Of a stretch of DNA of 8,071 nt, positions 7,053 to 8,071 are shown piece after piece. The notes below the pieces were generated by a model. The model made no database searches and had not been told where the DNA came from. It saw only the letters and a program-made list of their open reading frames with translations. Positions within the stretch are counted from its first letter, which is position 1; each line of letters begins with the position of its first letter. The stretch is from Bacillota bacterium (GTDB lineage: Bacteria > Bacillota > Clostridia > Lachnospirales > Lachnospiraceae): contig JAEWHR010000209.1 of assembly GCA_023387655.1 (NCBI GenBank), positions 1 through 8,071 on the forward strand, in the 5' to 3' direction. The translations under genes were made by a program, and so were the position numbers.

Positions 7053-7310
7053 ATGATTTCTAAAAAAATTGTTATCAAAATACCAACAGGATTAGAGGCT
7101 AGACCGGTAGCGCTATTGGTTCAGGTAGCCAGCCAGTATGAAAGCAACGTCTATGTAGAATGTGAAGAAAAGAAAGTAAATGCGAAGAGTATTATGGGTA
7201 TGATGAGTCTCGGGCTTCCAGCCGGAGAAGAAATCAATGTAATCGTGGATGGTTCCGATGAGGAAATCGCGATGGAAAGCATTGAAAAGTATCTTTGTGG
7301 AGATAAATAA
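7053..7310 (+). CDS. crh: Crh-like HPr-family protein with Glu15 in place of His15
   Basis: HPr proteins carry phosphate at His15 for sugar uptake by the PTS and are phosphorylated at Ser46 by HprK for catabolite repression. This 85-residue protein has GLEARP (13-18), so the phosphotransfer His15 is Glu. Arg17 is kept, as is the Ser46 region VNAKSIMGMMSLG (42-54). It therefore cannot act as a PTS carrier by the normal route but should still be a substrate of HprK. This matches Bacillus Crh, which is also 85 residues, has Gln15, and is encoded directly after whiA. I infer a regulatory role, probably as a partner of CcpA or of metabolic enzymes. It is not certain that it is a true Crh orthologue; a separate clostridial HPr branch is the alternative. 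A strong ribosome site suggests high expression, and a terminator follows. Confidence 0.9.
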   Translation: MISKKIVIKIPTGLEARPVALLVQVASQYESNVYVECEEKKVNAKSIMGMMSLGLPAGEEINVIVDGSDEEIAMESIEKYLCGDK

Positions 7311-7318
7311 AATAATTA

Positions 7319-7363
7319 GGAGCTTTTGTGAGCCAGTGATAGCTGGAGCAAAAGCTCTTTTTT
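7319..7363 (+). terminator. Intrinsic terminator after the HPr-like gene
   Basis: GAGCTTTTG (7320-7328) pairs perfectly with CAAAAGCTC (7349-7357), extended by one wobble at 7319/7358. An inner CCAG/CTGG stem (7333-7336 with 7343-7346) caps it around a small internal loop. Six T residues follow (7358-7363). It starts 9 bases after the stop codon and closes the gene block. Confidence 0.93.
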
Positions 7364-7390
7364 AATTAATAGGAAATTGCGCTCTATAAA
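7362..7390 (+). promoter_or_regulatory. Weak candidate promoter ahead of the structured element
   Basis: TATAAA (7385-7390) is a 5/6 match to the -10 box. TTAATT lies 17 bases upstream (7362-7367) but matches the -35 box at only 3/6 and overlaps the terminator T-run. If real, transcription would begin near 7397, right at the GC-rich hairpin element. Confidence 0.25.
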
Positions 7391-7398
7391 TTAAAAAA

Positions 7399-7492
7399 CG
7401 CTCCCCTAAGGGTGCGCATGACGCGCTAAGGTAGTTAGTCACTTTCGTGACAGCGCGTCAGCGCGAGAATGTGCGTAGCACATTCTTTGTTC
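7399..7492 (+). other. GC-rich multi-hairpin element, possible structured RNA or dispersed palindromic repeat
   Basis: By count, 50 of 87 bases in 7399-7485 are G or C, far above the AT-rich surroundings. The main hairpin pairs 7419-7427 with 7452-7460 (9 bp), then, past a bulged A7418, 7413-7417 with 7461-7465 (5 bp including one wobble). Inside is GTCAC/GTGAC (7438-7442, 7447-7451) around a TTTC tetraloop, with a 10-base bulge that can itself form CTAA/TTAG (7426-7429, 7435-7438). A second hairpin pairs 7466-7474 with 7478-7486 (9 bp, loop GTA) and runs into TTTGTT, like an intrinsic terminator. A small 5' hairpin (CCC/GGG at 7404-7412, with CGC/GCG outside) competes with the base of the main stem. 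No protein-coding frame is evident. The family is unknown to me. Confidence 0.65.
7466..7492 (+). terminator. Terminator-like hairpin at the end of the structured element
   Basis: AGAATGTGC (7466-7474) and GCACATTCT (7478-7486) form a 9-bp perfect stem with a 3-base loop. The following tail TTGTTC is only moderately T-rich. It lies about 110 bases before the antiporter start, so it could act as an attenuator or as the end of a short RNA. It could also simply be part of a repeat. Confidence 0.45.
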
Positions 7493-7593
7493 TATTAGCT
7501 ATGAATAAATCTATGCATTTGGAAAATCTTAGCTCAAAGAAAGCATATCAAGGCTGACAACTGTGGATATCAATAAGAAATATTATATTATTT

Positions 7594-7598
7594 GGAGG
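7594..7598 (+). promoter_or_regulatory. Ribosome binding site of the antiporter gene
   Basis: GGAGG lies 4 bases before the ATG at 7603, slightly close but strong. The stretch 7493-7593 between the structured element and this site holds no gene. A CTGACA (-35-like) at 7554 has no -10 box at normal spacing; the nearest, TATTAT at 7581, is 21 bases away. Confidence 0.7.
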
Positions 7599-7602
7599 TT
7601 TT

Positions 7603-8071
7603 ATGTTAACAAGTCTAGCGCTCATTTTTTTACTTTCCTTACTGTTAGGAGGAATTGCACAAAAGTTAAAGTTACCAAGTTTATTAGGAATTTTATTAGC
7701 AGGAATGATTTTAAGCCCATATGCTCTTAATCTGCTAGATGGATCGATTCTAATGATATCACCAGATTTAAGAAAATTATCATTGGTAATAATCTTGACG
7801 CGAGCTGGTTTGTCTCTTGATTTAAAGTCGCTAAAAAAGGTTGGACGTCCAGCAATACTAATGTGTTTTGTCCCAGCGAGTTTAGAAATCATTGGTGTTA
7901 CCTTACTGGCTCCAGTATTATTAAATGTATCTATATTAGAAGCGGCAATTATGGGAGCAGTGATTGCTGCTGTTTCTCCTGCGGTCGTGGTACCTAGAAT
8001 GCTTCGTATTATGGAAGAAGGATACGGAAAAAAACATAGTATCCCAGAGCTTATTTTAGCAGGTGCATCGG
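7603..8071 (+). CDS. Cation:proton antiporter, NHA2/SLC9B-like, 3'-truncated
   Basis: This is the N-terminal 156 residues of an integral membrane exchanger, probably swapping Na+ or another monovalent cation for protons. No stop occurs before the window edge. Hydrophobic segments lie near 2-18, 24-40, 58-70, 83-105 and 111-132, consistent with the multi-helix CPA fold. The motif LTRAGLSLD (65-73) and the stretch AAVSPAVVVPRML (122-134) resemble the NHA2/SLC9B branch, in which SPAVVVP replaces the NDP or TDP motif of other exchangers. In that branch the ion-binding Asp pair comes just after AGAS, exactly where the window ends, so it cannot be checked here. The gene is separated from the HPr-like gene by a terminator and a structured element, so it is probably its own transcription unit. 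Ion specificity is not determined. Confidence 0.85.
   Translation, partial: MLTSLALIFLLSLLLGGIAQKLKLPSLLGILLAGMILSPYALNLLDGSILMISPDLRKLSLVIILTRAGLSLDLKSLKKVGRPAILMCFVPASLEIIGVTLLAPVLLNVSILEAAIMGAVIAAVSPAVVVPRMLRIMEEGYGKKHSIPELILAGAS

Noticed and set aside
7430..7465. Integron attC-like site in the hairpin element
   Set aside because: GTTAGTC does not fit the GTTRRRY core, there is no matching inverse core, and no integrase or cassette array is present.
7548..7892. 114-codon minus-strand open frame
   Set aside because: It is antisense to the antiporter gene, whose + strand translation is clearly a membrane protein with family motifs. The other minus-strand frames are likewise antisense to conserved genes.

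Overview
The window reads as a low-GC Gram-positive chromosome, most likely a clostridial Firmicute of the Lachnospiraceae type. The protein sequences and gene order remind me from memory of Lachnoclostridium (Clostridium) phytofermentans, but I could not run a search. Support for this comes from AT-rich DNA, strong AGGAGG-type ribosome sites, GTG and TTG starts, an HPr kinase/phosphorylase, and the order murB-rapZ-whiA-HPr. All real genes lie on the + strand.

Layout. Positions 1-1856 hold the 5'-truncated DNA repair gene uvrC. A 192-base gap with a good sigma-A-type promoter leads to hprK (2049-2978). It is followed by a ROK-family glucokinase (3112-4050), murB (4210-5145, GTG start), rapZ (5231-6088), whiA (6095-7036, TTG start) and an 85-residue HPr-family protein (7053-7310). 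A clear intrinsic terminator (7319-7363) closes the block. A 239-base gap then carries a compact GC-rich set of hairpins (about 7399-7492). The window ends inside a cation:proton antiporter gene of the NHA2/SLC9B type (7603 to the edge).

How the genes fit together. Glucokinase feeds glycolysis, and HprK responds to glycolytic state in characterised Firmicutes by phosphorylating Ser46 of HPr-type proteins. The HPr-like protein here keeps Ser46 but has Glu in place of the phosphotransfer residue His15, so it looks like a Crh-type regulator and not a PTS phosphocarrier. MurB, RapZ and WhiA tie to cell-wall precursor synthesis and cell division. The block can therefore be read as a carbon-status-to-envelope module, though that reading is inference.

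The parts least explained by known genes are the structured element at 7399-7492, hairpins placed directly against the ribosome sites of murB and rapZ, a 15-base AT-rich inverted repeat after the glucokinase gene, and a Cys-to-His change in the glucokinase zinc motif.
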